This document shows, one piece after another, positions 36,047 through 45,604 of a stretch of DNA of 64,000 nt. Position 1 is the stretch's first letter; each line of letters starts with the position of its first letter. The stretch spans positions 27,753-91,752 of the forward strand of contig JBCDIM010000005.1 of the NCBI GenBank assembly GCA_038749105.1. The letters run 5' to 3'. Both the position numbers and the translations under genes were made by a program. Under the pieces are notes generated by a model. The model had not been told where the DNA came from. It worked only from the letters and a program-made list of their open reading frames with translations, and did not search any database. The DNA comes from JBCCOW01 sp038749105 (GTDB lineage: Bacteria > Planctomycetota > Phycisphaerae > Phycisphaerales > Phycisphaeraceae).

Positions 36047-36333
36047 ATCAAGCTCAAGCTCTTCGCATTCGCGTTTGTGGACCTCAGCCTCGCCGCCTGC
36101 TCCGCAGCATCTCCGCGGGACATGACGGTTAACCGGGTCACCAACTGAAAACGATTCCCGTGCCGAAGTACGACTACTCGAGAGCGGCATCATCGCCATT
36201 CAAAGCCTTGATGACGACAGCCTCACGGCATCGGCAACTTAAGACCCGCAACGATGACGGCTCATGCACGTTCGGCCTCTCAGACGAAAACTTCGACGGC
36301 CAGGGCCATGGCAACCTCATCGCCGAAGACTAG
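36047..36333 (+). pseudogene. Decayed lipoprotein gene
   Basis: In the 573-base gap between the two-helix protein and argC, three reading phases in succession give protein-like stretches. First IKLKLFAFAFVDLSLAACSA, a lipobox-like signal lacking a start ATG and ending at TGA 36146. Then LESGIIAIQSLDDDSLTASAT, ending at TAA 36240. Then NDDGSCTFGLSDENFDGQGH, ending at TAG 36331. Joining them needs two frameshifts. It looks like a small lipoprotein gene broken by indels and loss of its start. The remainder (36334-36549) shows no open frame, hairpin or repeat that I can support. Confidence 0.4.
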
Positions 36334-36549
36334 CTCCGACTCAGCGGCAGCGGCACCAGCCAAACCCCTAAGCGGGCCCCATCCACAAACTGACCCACGC
36401 CATCCGTCGCATCATTCACCGCCCCGATCGCGTCGGCTCACCCCACGACACCATCACGCGGGACTCAGACGCAAAGCTCCATCTGGCTCCAAGGCCAAGG
36501 CGTAAGCTGTGCGTAAAGCGATATCTCATCAAGGCAAACACAGCTCCCA

Positions 36550-37530
36550 ATGCCGCCTAGCCCAGACACCATCACCCCGCCGCCCCGCACCCCCGCGATG
36601 CCCAAGCGTGTATTTGTCGACGGCCAAGCCGGCACCGTCGGGCTCTCGATCCACCAGCGCCTCAGCGGCATGCCCGACATCGCCGTGCTCGACATTCCTG
36701 AGACACAACGCAAAGACCTCGACGCCCGCCTGCAACGCATCCTCGACGCCGACCTTGCGGTGCTCTGCCTGCCCGATCAAGCCGCCATCGAAGTCGTGTC
36801 CGAGCTCAACCAACGCAGCCACAACACCACCAAGATCCTCGACGCCTCAACCGCCCACCGCGTCGCCCCAGGCTGGGTCTACGGCTTCCCCGAACTCACC
36901 CCCGACCAGCCCGATCGTATCCGCGGCGCCCAGCAAGTCACCAACCCCGGCTGCTACGCCACCGGCATCATCGCCCTGCTCCGCCCGCTCATCGACGCCG
37001 GCCTCATCCCCCCCGACCACCCCCTCTCGATCCATGCCACCAGCGGCTACTCCGGCGGCGGCCGAGCCCTCATCTCCGCCATGGAGACCGGCCAGCACCC
37101 ACCCTTCAAGCTCTACAGCCTCGACCTCCAGCACAAGCACCTCCCCGAAATCCGGGCCCACGCCCGCCTCACCCAAGCCCCCATCTTCACCCCTGCCGTC
37201 GGCAACTACCGGCAGGGCATGCTCGTCACCATCCCCCTCCACCTCCACGCCATACCGGGCCAACCCACCGCCGACGCCATCGCCCAAACGCTCCACGAAC
37301 GCTACGCCCACAACCCACGCGTGGCTTTCGTCCCCGACCCGCAAGACCCGCAGCGCTTCGAACTCGAGCCCCAAGCGCTCAACCACACCGACCGGCTCGA
37401 AATCCGCGTCTTCTCACAACCCAAACACGGCCAAGCCCTGCTCATCGCCCGCCTCGACAACCTCGGGATCGGCGCCGCCGGCAACGCCGTCACCAACACC
37501 CGCTTGATGCTCGGGCTAGGCATGGTCTGA
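36550..37530 (+). CDS. argC: N-acetyl-gamma-glutamyl-phosphate reductase (short type)
   Basis: NADPH-dependent reductase of arginine synthesis (N-acetylglutamyl phosphate to semialdehyde). RVFVDGQAGTVGLSIHQRLS is the Rossmann start, NPGCYATG holds the catalytic Cys, then SGYSGGGRAL and FTPAVGNYRQGM, with GNAVTNTRLMLGL at the end. At ~310-326 residues it belongs to the shorter ArgC type. The start could also be the ATG at 36598 (MPKRVFVDG), where homology is expected to begin. The first 16 residues are Pro-rich. No other arg genes are adjacent. Confidence 0.93.
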   Translation: MPPSPDTITPPPRTPAMPKRVFVDGQAGTVGLSIHQRLSGMPDIAVLDIPETQRKDLDARLQRILDADLAVLCLPDQAAIEVVSELNQRSHNTTKILDASTAHRVAPGWVYGFPELTPDQPDRIRGAQQVTNPGCYATGIIALLRPLIDAGLIPPDHPLSIHATSGYSGGGRALISAMETGQHPPFKLYSLDLQHKHLPEIRAHARLTQAPIFTPAVGNYRQGMLVTIPLHLHAIPGQPTADAIAQTLHERYAHNPRVAFVPDPQDPQRFELEPQALNHTDRLEIRVFSQPKHGQALLIARLDNLGIGAAGNAVTNTRLMLGLGMV

Positions 37531-37695
37531 AAACCCATCGGCGCGGGTGTCACATAAGCGAGCCAGCCCGTGTCGGGCCGGCCTGCTCAATGCGACACAC
37601 CCCGCCTCACCCGAATCGCCCCAAAGCAAGCAGGTATTCAGACCACGCCTGGATAGCATCGCCAGCGGTGCTCCACCCCCACACGCGGAAACGCC

Positions 37696-38208
37696 TTACT
37701 CCCAAGCCGCCGCACCCAGCCCCCGCCGCTTGCACTCGGCACTCATCTGCGACACGTGATGCTGCAGATGACGCAGCGCGTAAACCATCCACTGTACCCG
37801 GCTCTGTCCTCGGCCCGCGCTCTCGGCCTTGCCTTGCAGCAGCCCCGCATCGCCATGCTGCAACAGGTAGTCATCCACCTCCCCCGCGACGCGAGCGATC
37901 GCGGCCAGCGTGGTTGACGGCCCCGGCAACTTCTCCGGCGGGTCTTCCCAGTACCGCAAACCACCGGGCTCCCAGTCAAAGTCATCGCGCGAAGGCGCGA
38001 TGTAGAACGCCGCGCACACCAGCGTGTGCATCGCCGCCGACGACGGCACCTCTACCCAAGTCGACTCCCCCTGGATCCAACCCGATTCATCGAGCCTCTC
38101 GACCACTTCCCGAAACATCCGAAAGGCCTCAGCAAAACCCTCGCGCAACGCGGTCGTTAATGCATCCGCGCTGGCACGATCATCTTGTGTCGCGTCTGTT
38201 TCAGGCAT
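37696..38208 (-). CDS. DinB-like protein
   Basis: A 170-residue helical protein. HTLVCAAFY (about residue 61) and ALRHLQHHVSQMSAECKRRG near the C-terminus match the metal-binding histidine pattern (H-x3-H) of the DinB/YfiT four-helix superfamily. These are thiol-dependent transferases or stress-related proteins. A Trp-rich loop (FDWEPGGLRYWEDPPEKLPG) is unusual. It is 69 bases downstream of PhyH copy 2 on the same strand and may belong to that transcript. Confidence 0.7.
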   Translation of the reverse strand: MPETDATQDDRASADALTTALREGFAEAFRMFREVVERLDESGWIQGESTWVEVPSSAAMHTLVCAAFYIAPSRDDFDWEPGGLRYWEDPPEKLPGPSTTLAAIARVAGEVDDYLLQHGDAGLLQGKAESAGRGQSRVQWMVYALRHLQHHVSQMSAECKRRGLGAAAWE

Positions 38209-38277
38209 GCCTCTAGCAGTCTAATAGCTGCTGCGGCGTGACCGTCCGACACGCATGACACCCCATGCTTCACGGCA

Positions 38278-39099
38278 TCACGCCACCGGGGCACCGGCGG
38301 GCAGGTCTGCTGCCGTCAGGGCTCCAGGACCGAACACGGTCGGAAAATCCATCTCCCCGCCCTGAACGCTGCGTGTCCGCGCATCCAGGTAACACACCGA
38401 AAATGCCCGGCGGGACTGGCTGCTGTTGTTCCGGTCCGACGCGTGCATCAGCCAGTTGTGCAGGATCACCACCTCGCCCGCCTCGAGCTCCAGATACTCA
38501 CGCTTTGAGGGGTCGCACATCTCAGCAACCTGGTCCTCCGCCATGAATCCCGACGTGTGCGCATCGTTGACCACGCCATAGCGATGCGTACCTGGGACAA
38601 CCTGCACACAGCCGTTCTCCCGCGTCGCCGGGTCCAGCGCCACCCACACGGTGAGCAGCGGGTCACGGTCGAGATACTTCCAGCGGTCCTGGTGCCAAGG
38701 CAGGAACGTCCCGCGGTTCGCGGGCTTGTTCATAAACATCGCGCGGAAACACCCCACCGGCACATGCACGCCGTAGATGCGGTTGCACAGGTACTCAAAG
38801 ATCGGCTCCTGCATCAATTCCAAGAAGACGCGATCAAACTCCAGCTGCTCGATCTTGCGGTAATTCAGGTGGCTGCCCTTGTGGCCAGGGCTCTGCTCCT
38901 TGGCGTCGGCATACTCGCCCGTCTCGCTGTCTTCCTGCATCAGCATGCGATCGTAATCGACGTCGGCGGTGCCGAGCATGATCTGATTGATCCGGTCCTG
39001 AAGCGACGCGAGCCGTTCGCCATCGAGGAGCCTCCCCAGACGGAGGTAGCCCTGGTCCACGTATTCAAGCCATTGCGTTTCGGTCAGTTCAGCAAGCAT
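38278..39099 (-). CDS. Phytanoyl-CoA dioxygenase family protein (copy 2)
   Basis: A 273-residue Fe(II)/2-oxoglutarate oxygenase. The triad is H136-x-D138 in LPWHQDRW and H219 in NWLMHASDRN, with R231 for 2-oxoglutarate. VWVALDPATRENGCVQVVPG is the family's central block. ATG 39099 has AAGGAG six bases upstream. It lies directly downstream of an AraC regulator on the same strand (69-base gap), unlike the other two PhyH genes, which are divergent. Substrate unknown. Confidence 0.9.
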   Translation of the reverse strand: MLAELTETQWLEYVDQGYLRLGRLLDGERLASLQDRINQIMLGTADVDYDRMLMQEDSETGEYADAKEQSPGHKGSHLNYRKIEQLEFDRVFLELMQEPIFEYLCNRIYGVHVPVGCFRAMFMNKPANRGTFLPWHQDRWKYLDRDPLLTVWVALDPATRENGCVQVVPGTHRYGVVNDAHTSGFMAEDQVAEMCDPSKREYLELEAGEVVILHNWLMHASDRNNSSQSRRAFSVCYLDARTRSVQGGEMDFPTVFGPGALTAADLPAGAPVA

Positions 39100-39168
39100 G
39101 CGAATCTCCTTGAAAGATGCGGAGACCATATGTACACCGGGTCATGCGGCACATAGAAGTGCTGAACC

Positions 39169-40029
39169 TCAGGCTGGATATTCTGAATCCAATGCCGAAC
39201 GGTACGCCGACGGGCTTTGTCCGAAGTGGGCAGAGAACGCCCGGCTGAAGTGGTAGGGGTCCGCGTAGCCCACCGACTCCGCCACCGCCGCGACCGTCCG
39301 CCCCGAGCTGCGCAGCGCCTCCGCTGCGGCTTCCATCCGCATCCGCACCAACAGCTTGATCGGCGTGACCCCCAGCACCCGGTTGAATAGCCGATTCAAG
39401 TGCTGTGCCGAATACCCCGACGCCGACGCCAGGTCACTCAGCGTCGTCGGCTCTGCCAGGCGCTCCCGCAAGAGCACCAGCATCTCGGGCACCAGCGGGT
39501 CCAGCTCGCCGTAACCCAGCTCGCCCCGCCGGTCGGCCTCCACCAGCATCTCCTGCACCACGAGGTACGCCCAGCCCAGCTCATAGCGTGGAGAATCCGA
39601 ACCCCGATCGAACTCTGCGAGGTGCCCCCGCAGATACACCTCCAGCCGCGACGCTTGCTCCACCCGCATCACCCGCGGCATACGCAGAAGCTCCAAGCCG
39701 TCCCGGCCGCCCGGCAGCCCGACCCGTAAGTGCATCGACCCCAACGTCGTGCGCTTGGTCAATGCCTTCGCATCGTGCGTCTCTCCTGGATTAACCAACA
39801 GCAGGTCGCCTGCTGAAATCTCGATGCCCTGCCCCTCGATCCTCCAACACGCACGGCCCCTAGCCATGTAGAGCAGGTTGTACCGGTCCAGCGTCCGGTA
39901 GGGCACTGCAAAGTCGCCGTGGTTGTGATGTTGGCGTGAGCCCACCCAGCACTTCACCCGCCCCTCACTCAAAACAAAACGCAGCAAACCCTCGGCCCCC
40001 TCCGCGCGGCTAGCATTCTCACCGATCAC
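39169..40029 (-). CDS. AraC-family regulator (paired with PhyH copy 2)
   Basis: A 286-residue protein. The N-terminal cupin-type sensor (RYNLLYMARGRACWRIEG and ISAGDLLLVNPGETHDA) is followed by a C-terminal AraC domain with TTLSDLASASGYSAQHLNRL and RTVAAVAESVGYADPYHFSR, ending QSPSAYR. It is the upstream partner of PhyH copy 2 on the same strand and divergent from the YpdA-like gene at a distance of 58 bases, so it may act on both. Confidence 0.92.
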   Translation of the reverse strand: MIGENASRAEGAEGLLRFVLSEGRVKCWVGSRQHHNHGDFAVPYRTLDRYNLLYMARGRACWRIEGQGIEISAGDLLLVNPGETHDAKALTKRTTLGSMHLRVGLPGGRDGLELLRMPRVMRVEQASRLEVYLRGHLAEFDRGSDSPRYELGWAYLVVQEMLVEADRRGELGYGELDPLVPEMLVLLRERLAEPTTLSDLASASGYSAQHLNRLFNRVLGVTPIKLLVRMRMEAAAEALRSSGRTVAAVAESVGYADPYHFSRAFSAHFGQSPSAYRSALDSEYPA

Positions 40030-40087
40030 ACCGACAGCTTAACCCTCCCGAACGCCCACCGACCTGCCCAGACACACGCCTTTCACC

Positions 40088-41221
40088 ATGTCTTTCGCCG
40101 ACGCCCTCTCACCGCGACCCCGCACCCTCATCGTCGGGGCCGGCCCCATCGGGCTCGAGCTCTCCACCGTCCTCACCCGCCTCGGCCATCCACACCGGGT
40201 CATCGACGCCGGGCCCATCGGGGCCACCATTGCCTGGTACCCCAAACAGGCCCGCTACTTCTCCAGCCCCGACCGTATCGCCATCGCCGGCACTCCCCTC
40301 CACACCACCGACCAGACCAAGGCCACCCGCGAGCAATACCTCACCTACCTCCGTGCCATCGTCCGCCAGTTCCAGCTCCCCATCCAGACCCACCGCCGTG
40401 TCACCGCTGCGGCCCGCAACACCGACGGCAGCTTCAGCGTCACCCTCGCCCCAACCCCGCCCCGCGTTGACACCCACCTCGCCCCCAACGCAACCGAGTC
40501 CCTCCCCGAACCGATCACGGACGCCCCCACGCAGACTGTGACCTGCGACCGCCTCGTGCTCGCCATCGGTGACATGCACCGCCCCAAACGCCTGGAGATC
40601 CCCGGCGAAGAACTCCCTCACGTCAGCCACTACTTCGACGACCCCCACCCGCACTTCGGCCGAGACCTGATGATCGTTGGCGGCCGGAATTCCGCCGTCG
40701 AAGCCGCGCTCCGCTGCCACCACGCCGGGGCCCGCGTCACCCTCAGCTACCGACGCGACACCTTCGATCACAAGTCGATCAAGTACTGGCTGCTCCCTGA
40801 GCTCGAAGCCCTCATCGAGCACAACCAGATCCGCTTCCTGCCGCTGACCACGCCAACCCGCATCACCGACAAGGTGGTCGAACTCCGGCATACCGAGACC
40901 GGGGAAGCGCAATCCACCTCGGCCGACGCCGTCCTGCTGCTTACCGGCTACGCCCAAGACCCGGCCCTGTTCAATCAGCTTGGCGTCCCGCTTGAAGGCG
41001 AAAACCGAGCCCCGGTTTTCGACCCGCAGACCATGCAGACGCCGGTCAAGAATCTCTATGTCGCTGGGACTGCTGCAGCGGGCACCCAGCACTCCTTCAA
41101 ACTCTTCATCGAGAACTGCCACGCCCACGCCGCCCGGATCGCGACCCATCTCACCGGGCAACCCATTCCGCATCACTGGACCAACCCCGCCGCTCAGACC
41201 TTTGGCCTCGCTGAGAGCTGA
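40088..41221 (+). CDS. YpdA-like FAD/NAD(P)-dependent oxidoreductase
   Basis: A 377-residue flavoprotein. It has an FAD-binding GxGxxG (LIVGAGPIGLELSTVL, residues ~14-29) and a second dinucleotide site LMIVGGRNSAVEAAL (~195-209). ARYFSSPDRIAIAG and HKSIKYWLLPELEALIE fit the YpdA group, known in Firmicutes as bacillithiol-disulfide reductase. No CxxC redox pair is visible, as in YpdA. The cellular thiol substrate in this organism is unknown. Divergent from the AraC regulator of PhyH copy 2. Confidence 0.85.
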   Translation: MSFADALSPRPRTLIVGAGPIGLELSTVLTRLGHPHRVIDAGPIGATIAWYPKQARYFSSPDRIAIAGTPLHTTDQTKATREQYLTYLRAIVRQFQLPIQTHRRVTAAARNTDGSFSVTLAPTPPRVDTHLAPNATESLPEPITDAPTQTVTCDRLVLAIGDMHRPKRLEIPGEELPHVSHYFDDPHPHFGRDLMIVGGRNSAVEAALRCHHAGARVTLSYRRDTFDHKSIKYWLLPELEALIEHNQIRFLPLTTPTRITDKVVELRHTETGEAQSTSADAVLLLTGYAQDPALFNQLGVPLEGENRAPVFDPQTMQTPVKNLYVAGTAAAGTQHSFKLFIENCHAHAARIATHLTGQPIPHHWTNPAAQTFGLAES

Positions 41222-41320
41222 TCCCCGCAGCGTGCGAGAGGTATACACGCCCAACAGACCCGCCGATAACCAGAGCCCACGGTTACACCGGATGTCGACG
41301 CACCCGATATCAGCAATGTC

Positions 41321-41785
41321 ATGCGTCTACTCCCTCACGAACGCCTCCCGCAGTACCGCCAAGCGGTCGCCCTGGTCACCACCGTGTACCGCCTGACCCG
41401 GCTCTTCCCGGCCGAGGAGAAGGCCGGACTGGGTGGAGCCATGCGTCGCTTGGTCACCGCCATCCCCACGAAGATCGCCGACGCCGAAGGCCGTGACGAC
41501 CCCAGCCAGGTCCGCTCTGCTATCGGTGCCGGGCAGGCCATGATCCTTGAGCTGCTTGCAGCCGCCGATGTCGCACGCCGTCTCGAGGTCCTGCCCCGCG
41601 GGCAGGTCCGCCCCCTCCGCAAACGCCTGCTCAGCCTCGCCGCGCAGCTCGACGGCCTCCAAGCCCAGCTCCTTGAAGAGCTCGCCGAAGAAGCCCAGCT
41701 CAAGCAGCTCACTCTCGCTCAGGACGCCGACAGCGACCCGGCCACGCCCCAGACCGAGCCTGCCCCGCAGCGCCGGGCCGCCTGA
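41321..41785 (+). CDS. Four-helix-bundle protein (23S rRNA intervening-sequence type)
   Basis: A 154-residue helical protein with VYRLTRLFPAEEKAGLGGAM followed by RRLVTAIPTKIADAEG, the pattern of the S23/IVS four-helix-bundle family first described from 23S rRNA intervening sequences but often encoded independently. Function is unknown. The C-terminal ~20 residues are a Pro/Thr-rich tail. It stands alone between the YpdA-like gene and a secreted protein. Confidence 0.8.
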   Translation: MRLLPHERLPQYRQAVALVTTVYRLTRLFPAEEKAGLGGAMRRLVTAIPTKIADAEGRDDPSQVRSAIGAGQAMILELLAAADVARRLEVLPRGQVRPLRKRLLSLAAQLDGLQAQLLEELAEEAQLKQLTLAQDADSDPATPQTEPAPQRRAA

Positions 41786-41916
41786 TCTCTTGCGTTGTGC
41801 CCCGGTAACACGGCCCCACCAGAAACCGTCCTGCTCCTCCTGGACCCTCGACGCCGCGCCCCTGCCGCGGTAGGCTCGAGCGGTCTCACCCGTTCACCAT
41901 CCTCAGGAGGGCTCCC

Positions 41917-43134
41917 GTGATCCGCCAACCCCACCGACCACGCACGATCGCAGCCGTGCTCGTTCTCACAGGCCTCCTGCTGAGCACCCCCACCCGTGCG
42001 CAGCTGGTCATCGACCCCCTCGCGCCCCAGAACAACGGTGATGCGGGCCAGACCCACCCCGCCGCGCCCGTGACCACCAAGCCCCTGCCCGCGTTCATCA
42101 AGCCAGGCACCCGGCTCATCTATGCCGGCACCGCTCAGCAGATCGACCCCAATACCCGGAAGCCCAGCGCCCTCGGCGCCAAAGGCTTCAACGTCTACGA
42201 CGTCGTCGCCCTCACCCCCACCTACGCCCACATCCTCGGCCGGATCTACAGCCCACACTCCCAGCAGCCCAACGGCCCACAGCACCAGACCGGGCTCACC
42301 CCCAACTCCGTCACCCTGACCAAACCCACCGGCGATGGCGCCCTCTGGATGCCCAAGGCCGACCTCGACAACCTCCAGTCCTCCAAAGATGCCAACGGCG
42401 AGATCATCGTCGAACGCGGCGGCACCCTCCAAGCCGCCGGCCAGACCTTCAAGACCGTCGTTGTCGCCGTCAACATCAAGAACCAGACCAGCCGAACCAT
42501 CTACGACGCCGACTCCGGGCTCATGCTCAGCCGGGTGTCCCAACAGTTTGACCCCAACATCCCGTTCACCCAACGTAAACGCTCCGGCGGCTCCGAACAG
42601 CTCGTCGCCATCCGCCAGCTCAGCCTCCCTTGGCTCAACACGCCCACCGCCTCCCCCGCCTGGCTCCGCCCCAACGCCACCCTCCGCTACCAGGGCCAGG
42701 TCCAGACTCGCGGTGCCGAGATGTTCCAGACCACCGCCAACGCTCAGATCACCGTTATCGAGACCGGCCCCGACTGGTCCACCGCGACCTCCCGGCTCCA
42801 GCTCCACGTCAACGGCATGCCCCAAGGCGTGCCCAACACCAGCCTGCTCCTCGACGGCCCCGGCAACACCCTGGGACTCTGGAAAGACCCCAACGCCCTC
42901 GCCCAGCTCCGACCCGGCGTCCTCGACCAAGACCCCCTGCTCCACAGCAAGCTCTCCTACGACGTCCAGAACGGACCCCAGGGCCGGCTCGGCGTCTTCA
43001 TCGAACAGGACGCCAACGACGCCCATGTCCGCGTCTACGGCTACAACCTCCAGACCGGCATCCTCACCTTCCAGCAGATCATCGACAACCTGCAGGGCCA
43101 GACTATCACCGCCACCCTCGCCGGCCAGCCCTGA
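41917..43134 (+). CDS. Secreted protein of unknown function
   Basis: A 405-residue protein starting at GTG, with a perfect AGGAGG (41905-41910) six bases upstream. The signal peptide is RTIAAVLVLTGLLLSTPTRA, cleaved before QLV. The mature part is beta-rich with repeated strands (TRLIYAGTAQQID, ATLRYQGQVQTRG), indicating two similar halves, and charged or Pro-rich loops. No catalytic motif or known domain is recognised. The strong translation signal suggests good expression. The gap after it (121 bp) shows nothing notable. Confidence 0.7.
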   Translation: MIRQPHRPRTIAAVLVLTGLLLSTPTRAQLVIDPLAPQNNGDAGQTHPAAPVTTKPLPAFIKPGTRLIYAGTAQQIDPNTRKPSALGAKGFNVYDVVALTPTYAHILGRIYSPHSQQPNGPQHQTGLTPNSVTLTKPTGDGALWMPKADLDNLQSSKDANGEIIVERGGTLQAAGQTFKTVVVAVNIKNQTSRTIYDADSGLMLSRVSQQFDPNIPFTQRKRSGGSEQLVAIRQLSLPWLNTPTASPAWLRPNATLRYQGQVQTRGAEMFQTTANAQITVIETGPDWSTATSRLQLHVNGMPQGVPNTSLLLDGPGNTLGLWKDPNALAQLRPGVLDQDPLLHSKLSYDVQNGPQGRLGVFIEQDANDAHVRVYGYNLQTGILTFQQIIDNLQGQTITATLAGQP

Positions 43135-43255
43135 CGCAAGCCCCCCCAGCCCGCACAACCCCACCCCGCACGCCTCTCCAACCGGCTCACCCCCCGCACA
43201 CCACCGAACTCTTGGCCCGCTCGATCGTACGCTTATCGCGACCCAGGGCTGTGCC

Positions 43256-43903
43256 ATGGCCCAACCCCCAACTCAACCCGTCCCGATCCTCGTGGTCGAT
43301 CCGGACCCCGCGCCGGCCCGGCTGATCCAGCGCATCGCCACCGCACACCTCGGTGACGACGCCCGTGTCACCCACGCCCCCGATCCCGTCGCCGCCCGCC
43401 CGTTCGTCGGACGCGCCGAGCCCTTCGTTGCCTTCCTCGAATACCACTTCCCGGAGCACTCGGGACTCGAGCTGCTCGATGCCGTCCGCCAGACCCAACA
43501 CCCCGCCGCCACCGCAGTCATCGCCAGCCGCGGCAACGCCTACATCGCCGCCGAGGTCACCCGTGCCGGCGCCGACGCCTACCTCGCCAAGCCCGACCTT
43601 TCGCCAGCCGTCATCCGCGCAACCCTCGATCAGCTGCTGGACCTCGCCCGCCTCCGCGCGGCTGAGCATCAGCTCCACCGGCACACCCGGCGGGCCCTGA
43701 CCAGCCTCACCCCCCGCGAGTCCGAAGTCCTCGATCACATCATCGCCGGCCTCACCACCCGCCAGATCGCCGACCGCCTCCACCGCTCCGAAAAGACCAT
43801 CAAGATCCACCGTGCCAACCTCATGCGCAAGATGAACGCCAACACCGCAGGCCACCTCGTACGACTCGCCCTCGACGCCCGCCCAGCCACCCGCGGGCGC
43901 TAG
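43256..43903 (+). CDS. NarL/FixJ-type response regulator with Glu in place of the phospho-acceptor Asp
   Basis: A 215-residue protein. The receiver domain (1-130) has the acidic pair D15/D17 in VVDPDPAP and K112 in YLAKPD, but the phospho-acceptor position in AFLEYHFPEHSG is E62, not Asp. The LuxR-type helix-turn-helix (TPRESEVLDHIIAGLTTRQI, then ADRLHRSEKTIKIHRANLM) occupies 150-210. Glu can mimic phosphorylated Asp, so it may be active without a kinase, and no histidine kinase is adjacent. Start fixed by the conserved receiver N-terminus. Confidence 0.88.
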   Translation: MAQPPTQPVPILVVDPDPAPARLIQRIATAHLGDDARVTHAPDPVAARPFVGRAEPFVAFLEYHFPEHSGLELLDAVRQTQHPAATAVIASRGNAYIAAEVTRAGADAYLAKPDLSPAVIRATLDQLLDLARLRAAEHQLHRHTRRALTSLTPRESEVLDHIIAGLTTRQIADRLHRSEKTIKIHRANLMRKMNANTAGHLVRLALDARPATRGR

Positions 43904-44024
43904 CCTTCATCACCCGCCAGCAAGACCACTCCGAAGCACCGTTTCGATCCGGCCGGGGCCGCAACGCGTATGGTGGGAAGACCGCCACGCGCCTGCCCCA
44001 CCGATCCACAGACTCCCGACCGTT

Positions 44025-45593
44025 ATGACCCGATCCTACTCCCCGTTCTCCGCCGCGTTTGCGGTGGGACTAAGCCTCTTCGCGGTCCCCGCCACCGGCC
44101 AAACTCCCGCGCAACCCACACCCACACCCGCACCCGCATCCGCACCCGCGACCCAGCCGCAAACCCAGCCCATCCTGATCGACGGTGACCACGCCGACTG
44201 GCTTGGTATCCCCAACTCCCAGAACCTCACGGCCGACGCCCGCCACGTCTACCTCCGCTTCCGGTTCTCCCGATCACGGACCCTGCTCCGCCATGGCGAA
44301 TCGGTCGTGGTCGACCTCAATACAGACAACAACCCCGCTACCGGCCTCTCCTCCACCGACAGCCGCCACAGCACGCCCGGCATCGAGCTCCGGATCGAAC
44401 TCAATCCGGCCAGCGACCGACGCGACCGCGACACCCCCCCCGTCCGCGTCACCCGCTTCGATACAGACGGCACACCCACCGACCTACACCCCCGAGCCAT
44501 CGCCCTCCATACAGCACCGTCACACGCCTCAAAGACCTTCGAGGTCCGCTTCTCCCGCACCATCGATGGCGACCCCGACCGGCCCGCCGCCCGCGGCCTG
44601 ACCACTGAAGATCCCAGCGAGATCCACGCCGCCCTCTACCGCCGCCATCACAGCTCTCCCCGCACCGCGGGGCTTGCCATCGCCACCGCCCCGCTCCCCC
44701 CCTTCGCCGCTGACGAGCCCGCGCTTGTCACCATCCCCGCTAAACCCGAAAACGCGATCCGGGTAGTCGCGTGGAACACCCTCTGGGGCACCCAGCTCAA
44801 GAACCCCACACCGTTCGCGCGCGTCGTGCAAGCCCTCGACGCCGACGTTTACCTCCTCCAGGAGTGGTCCGACAGGCCCTACCCAGCCCGCTCCGTCGCC
44901 GACTGGTTCAATGAGCACAACCCCGGCCCGCCCGACGCTGATCGCCCGGCCTGGACCGCCGTGACCACCGAACACGACAACCGTGGGTCCGGGATCGCCA
45001 TCGCCAGCCGCTACCCAATCCTCGCCACCGGCCCGGCATCGATGACGGTCCGCAGCCGCACCCGCTGGACCTTCCCCGTCCGCTTCGCCGCCGTCGTCCT
45101 TGACACGCCGCTCGGCCCAGGCGTCTTCGGCACCGTCCACCACAAAGCGGGCGGACGCCTCGGCTCCGAGGAAGACCGACGCCGGCTCGAAGAGGCCGCG
45201 GCCATCAACAGCGTCCTCGCCCGCCTCGCCGCCCGCCAACGCGCGGCCTTCACCGTCTTCGGCGGTGACTTCAACATGAACGGCACCTCACGCGTGATGG
45301 ATCAGGCCATCCGTCGGCTCGATCGCGACCGCTCCGCGCTCATCCCCGCCCCCGCCACGGTCCTCCACAACCCCGGCGTCTTGTATACCCACAGCCGGTC
45401 CACCCCAAAACTCCGCCTCGACTACATCACCTACGCCGACGCCGCACTCACCCCCGCCAACGCGTTCGTCCTCGACACCGCCATCCTCCCACAGGCCACC
45501 CTCGACCAGCATGACCTGGCGAAGAACGACTCCCGCAAGAGCGACCACCTCCCCGTCGTCGTCGACTTTGTCCCGCTTCGACGTGGTCAGTAA
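44025..45593 (+). CDS. Secreted endonuclease/exonuclease/phosphatase-family protein
   Basis: A 522-residue protein with a signal peptide (about residues 1-26, ending VPATGQ) and a Pro/Ala/Thr linker. A beta-domain (ILIDGDHADWLGIPN, ~50-210) resembles a carbohydrate-binding DOMON/CBM9-like fold. A C-terminal EEP domain (~245-518) has VVAWNTLWG, LLQEWSDR, FGTVHHKAGG, FGGDFNMNG and SDHLPVVVDF, which supply the catalytic Asn, Glu, His and Asp residues. It may be a secreted nuclease or phosphodiesterase; the substrate cannot be told. It is convergent with fumC. Confidence 0.82.
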   Translation: MTRSYSPFSAAFAVGLSLFAVPATGQTPAQPTPTPAPASAPATQPQTQPILIDGDHADWLGIPNSQNLTADARHVYLRFRFSRSRTLLRHGESVVVDLNTDNNPATGLSSTDSRHSTPGIELRIELNPASDRRDRDTPPVRVTRFDTDGTPTDLHPRAIALHTAPSHASKTFEVRFSRTIDGDPDRPAARGLTTEDPSEIHAALYRRHHSSPRTAGLAIATAPLPPFAADEPALVTIPAKPENAIRVVAWNTLWGTQLKNPTPFARVVQALDADVYLLQEWSDRPYPARSVADWFNEHNPGPPDADRPAWTAVTTEHDNRGSGIAIASRYPILATGPASMTVRSRTRWTFPVRFAAVVLDTPLGPGVFGTVHHKAGGRLGSEEDRRRLEEAAAINSVLARLAARQRAAFTVFGGDFNMNGTSRVMDQAIRRLDRDRSALIPAPATVLHNPGVLYTHSRSTPKLRLDYITYADAALTPANAFVLDTAILPQATLDQHDLAKNDSRKSDHLPVVVDFVPLRRGQ

Positions 45594-45604
45594 ACCGCGC
45601 TGTC

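Noticed and set aside
41321..41785. Intervening sequence of a 23S rRNA gene
   Set aside because: The protein belongs to the IVS four-helix-bundle family, but no rRNA sequence flanks it.
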